From contig JAFAKZ010000539.1 in NCBI GenBank assembly GCA_019234745.1, positions 1-6,653 of the forward strand: a stretch of DNA of 6,653 bases, written 5' to 3'. Source of the DNA: Burkholderiales bacterium (GTDB lineage: Bacteria; Pseudomonadota; Gammaproteobacteria; Burkholderiales; Chitinimonadaceae). The notes beneath the pieces were generated by a model, which ran no database searches, was not told the DNA's origin, and saw only the letters and a list, made by a program, of their open reading frames with translations. Shown one piece after another: positions 5,216 through 6,653 of this stretch (the first letter of the stretch is position 1; the number at the start of each line of letters is the position of its first letter). The position numbers and the translations under genes are program-made.

Positions 5216-5587
5216 ATGAGCGACAAGCAAATTTCCTCGGTCGCAGGGACCGACACGCCCGTCATCCAGCCAAGGATCGACGTCTACGAGGACGCAGCGG
5301 GGCTCACGCTTCTTGCGGACGTCCCCGGCGCACGTACGGAATCGCTGGAACTGAAGGTCGAAGGTACAAACCTGACGCTGGAAGCGACGGTGGCCACCGC
5401 CTTACCGAACGATCTCGAATCGGTATACGCGGAAATGCGCGTGCCGCGCTATCGCCACGCCTTCGAGTTGAGCAGTGAGCTCGATACGGAACACATTGAT
5501 GCATCGCTGAAGGACGGCGTGCTCAAGCTGCGTATTCCGAAGCTGGCACGCGCACAACCGAAGCGGATCGAGATTCAACGCGGCTGA
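5216..5587 (+). CDS. Small heat-shock protein, Hsp20/alpha-crystallin family (second of three)
   Basis: Compact 123-residue holdase. The N-terminal arm is short (about 1-18), so nearly the whole protein is alpha-crystallin domain (about 18-112; PRIDVYEDAAGLTLLADVPGA, VPRYRHAFEL). DGVL lies at 100-103, and an IxI anchor (IEI, 118-120) ends the protein. GGAGG (5203-5207) lies eight bases before the start. The region where most family members have a GxLTIxGER strand reads EGTNLTLEATVA here and lacks the usual glutamate-arginine ending, a difference from its two neighbours. The short arm suggests smaller oligomers or co-assembly with the paralogues, which is inference. The third gene begins after only 16 bases. 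Confidence 0.96.
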   Translation: MSDKQISSVAGTDTPVIQPRIDVYEDAAGLTLLADVPGARTESLELKVEGTNLTLEATVATALPNDLESVYAEMRVPRYRHAFELSSELDTEHIDASLKDGVLKLRIPKLARAQPKRIEIQRG

Positions 5588-5603
5588 CAAGGAGGATCTA
5601 GCC

Positions 5604-6107
5604 ATGAACTTCGTTCAGGACTGGAAGCCCCGCCTCGACCAGTTTTGGGCCTCAGTCTCCGACGGTTGGGCGAAACTGCGCGAGCGCGCGGGAGGTGCAC
5701 TGACACATTACTCGCCGGATTGGCGTGATGGTGTACCCAAGCAAGCTGACGGGAGCAGGTTGCCCGTCGCGTCCTGGGCCTATCTGGCCGTCGATGTGTA
5801 CGACACCAGTGACAAGATCGTCGTCCGCGTCGAGGCGCCGGGTATGACCAAGGAGGATATATCCTACTCCGTTCGGTCGAGCGTATTGACGATCACCGGC
5901 GCAAAGCGCTTCGAGCACACGAGCATGGAAAAGAACTACCGCATCCTGGAGTGTGCCTACGGCAGTTTCCAGCGGATGGTCACCCTCCCTGTAGCGGTGG
6001 ACGTTGATCGTGCTGAGGCGACATATCAGGACGGCGTGCTGCGCCTTGAGTTGCCGAAGGTGGATGGCGGCAAGGCTCGCCGCATTGATGTGCGAAACGG
6101 CAACTAG
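5604..6107 (+). CDS. Small heat-shock protein, Hsp20/alpha-crystallin family (third of three)
   Basis: Longest of the three at 167 residues. A distinctive Trp-rich amphipathic N-terminal arm (1-55; MNFVQDWKPRLDQFWASVSDGWAKLRERAGG) precedes the alpha-crystallin domain (about 57-152). The domain contains LAVDVYDTSDKIVVRVEAPGM, SSVLTITGAKR, GSFQRMVTLP and DGVL at 143-146. The C-terminal anchor is IxV rather than IxI (IDV, 161-163). A strong AAGGAGG (5589-5595) lies eight bases before the start. It is the last gene of the operon and is followed by a terminator at 6147-6181. Divergence from the two upstream paralogues suggests an old, functionally separate lineage, not recent tandem duplication. 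Confidence 0.96.
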   Translation: MNFVQDWKPRLDQFWASVSDGWAKLRERAGGALTHYSPDWRDGVPKQADGSRLPVASWAYLAVDVYDTSDKIVVRVEAPGMTKEDISYSVRSSVLTITGAKRFEHTSMEKNYRILECAYGSFQRMVTLPVAVDVDRAEATYQDGVLRLELPKVDGGKARRIDVRNGN

Positions 6108-6146
6108 CCAAGCACGGTGAAAGTAGCCATCGTGTGCTGATTCGTT

Positions 6147-6181
6147 GGAGCCGGTCCGGCAAGGCCGGCTCCAATTTTATT
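6147..6181 (+). terminator. Rho-independent terminator of the Hsp20 operon
   Basis: GGAGCCGG (6147-6154) pairs perfectly with CCGGCTCC (6165-6172). Two further G-C pairs are possible after one bulged base. AATTTTATT follows. It lies 39 bases after the stop of the third Hsp20 gene. Confidence 0.85.
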
Positions 6182-6204
6182 CAGAACCATGTCCCAATCG
6201 CCCA

Positions 6205-6240
6205 GACTATGTCGTCATAGTCAGCCTACGTGTCGACATA
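6205..6240. repeat. Overlapping palindromes of unknown role
   Basis: A perfect 7-bp inverted repeat, GACTATG (6205-6211) and CATAGTC (6216-6222), has a TCGT loop. TATGTCG (6209-6215) also pairs with CGACATA (6234-6240), so two mutually exclusive hairpins share bases. TGTCGACA (6231-6238) is self-complementary. It follows the Hsp20 terminator, so a role in that transcript is unlikely. Confidence 0.4.
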
Positions 6241-6398
6241 CCTGGTTCAACCTGCATTGAACAGCCCGACGCGACAAAAGTATTTAGTGCCGTTTGAACA
6301 GAGCGAGCGCCCGGGACCGTTGAATCGCGTGGTCAACGACGGGCGATGGATAACCCGTCTCTGCTAGCGGCGACTCATACAAGCCCCAGATACGTGAA

Positions 6399-6417
6399 GG
6401 GCGTCATACCGACGCCC
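6399..6417 (-). terminator. Probable terminator stem of the HtrA gene
   Basis: A perfect 7-bp stem, GGGCGTC (6399-6405) and GACGCCC (6411-6417), with a 5-base loop lies 16 bases beyond the stop of the HtrA-family gene. No T run follows on the minus strand (CTTCACG), so termination may be weak or need Rho. Confidence 0.4.
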
Positions 6418-6433
6418 CTCTCTTGGTCAAGGA

Positions 6434-6653
6434 CTATTCGTTGTCCTTTTCCGGCAGCCTGATGCTGACGAATATTGCGCCGTTGCCGTCAGGACGTTGG
6501 ACGCGTAGCGCAATCGACTTGCCTGTCTTCAACTTCGACAGGAGTTCAGCCAGTTGATCGGCCGACTTCACCTCGTTGCCGCCAACGCCAACAATTGCCC
6601 AGCCTGGCTGCAGGCCTGCCTCTGCTGCTGGTCCGTTGACTCGCGAGATGATG
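6434..6653 (-). CDS. HtrA/DegP-type serine protease, C-terminal PDZ domain (partial)
   Basis: Only the last 72 codons lie in the window; the gene begins beyond the right edge. The visible residues, ending in RLPEKDNE, form the second half of a PDZ domain. The ligand-site helix region GPAAEAGLQPGWAIVGVGG is followed by NEVKSADQLAELLSKLKTGKSIALRVQRP and a final strand GAIFVSIRLP. This order is typical of the second PDZ domain of DegP/DegQ/MucD proteases, periplasmic chaperone-proteases that degrade misfolded envelope proteins. The usual GD after QPG is GW here (AGLQPGWAI), a small departure. The catalytic triad, signal peptide and promoter are not visible, so protease activity is inferred from the family. 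Convergent with the Hsp20 operon. Confidence 0.85.
   Translation of the reverse strand, partial: IISRVNGPAAEAGLQPGWAIVGVGGNEVKSADQLAELLSKLKTGKSIALRVQRPDGNGAIFVSIRLPEKDNE

Larger units (their letters stand above)
6108..6433. other. Intergenic region between convergent Hsp20 and HtrA genes
   Basis: No gene is seen on either strand. It holds the Hsp20 operon terminator (6147-6181) and a stem likely ending the HtrA gene (6399-6417). Between them lie several dyads: GACTATG-TCGT-CATAGTC (6205-6222), CGTTGA/TCAACG (6318-6323 and 6333-6338) and GACGGG/CCCGTC (6338-6343 and 6354-6359). Confidence 0.6.

Noticed and set aside
4364..5230. 288-codon minus-strand frame across the first Hsp20 gene
   Set aside because: It overlaps a certain Hsp20 gene and its promoter as well as the start of the unknown gene. 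Its composition is Cys/His/Arg-rich like other shadow frames.

Overview
The window reads as a compact proteostasis (heat-shock) island of a GC-rich proteobacterium. The GroEL and GroES sequences look most like those of beta-proteobacteria (Burkholderiales-like). That placement is a judgement from protein style, not a database result.

Layout from left to right. Positions 1-461 hold no gene I can defend. They contain an AT-rich block (about 80-130) with a possible leftward promoter around a perfect 12-bp palindrome. At 462-1439 (+) is a membrane-anchored PAS-GGDEF diguanylate cyclase with intact active and inhibitory sites. It converges on groES-groEL (3474 to 1501, -), and the groEL intrinsic terminator lies between the two genes. 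Upstream of groES is a clear sigma-32-type promoter. Next comes a 265-bp non-autonomous inverted-repeat element (MITE-like, 3669-3933) flanked by CTAG duplications. It sits exactly at the stop codon of a 211-residue unknown protein (4569 to 3934, -). Divergent from that gene, a second sigma-32-type promoter (4660-4688) drives a tight three-gene operon of distinct small heat-shock proteins (4736-6107, +), closed by a terminator. The right edge holds the C-terminal PDZ domain of an HtrA/DegP-type protease (-), convergent with the Hsp20 operon.

How the genes fit together. Small Hsps hold unfolding proteins, GroEL-GroES refolds them, and a periplasmic HtrA protease would deal with damaged envelope proteins. 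Two heat-shock promoters flank the unknown gene and should fire together. The GroEL lacks the usual Gly-Gly-Met tail, which suggests an accessory rather than housekeeping chaperonin. The architecture resembles, in concept, the transferable heat-resistance loci of proteobacteria (several sHsps plus DegP). However, ClpK/ClpG, YfdX and HdeD are not in this window, so I do not call it one.

Most novel candidates: the unknown 211-residue protein embedded between heat-shock units, the multi-hairpin CTAG-flanked element, and a possible RNA thermometer in the Hsp20 leader.
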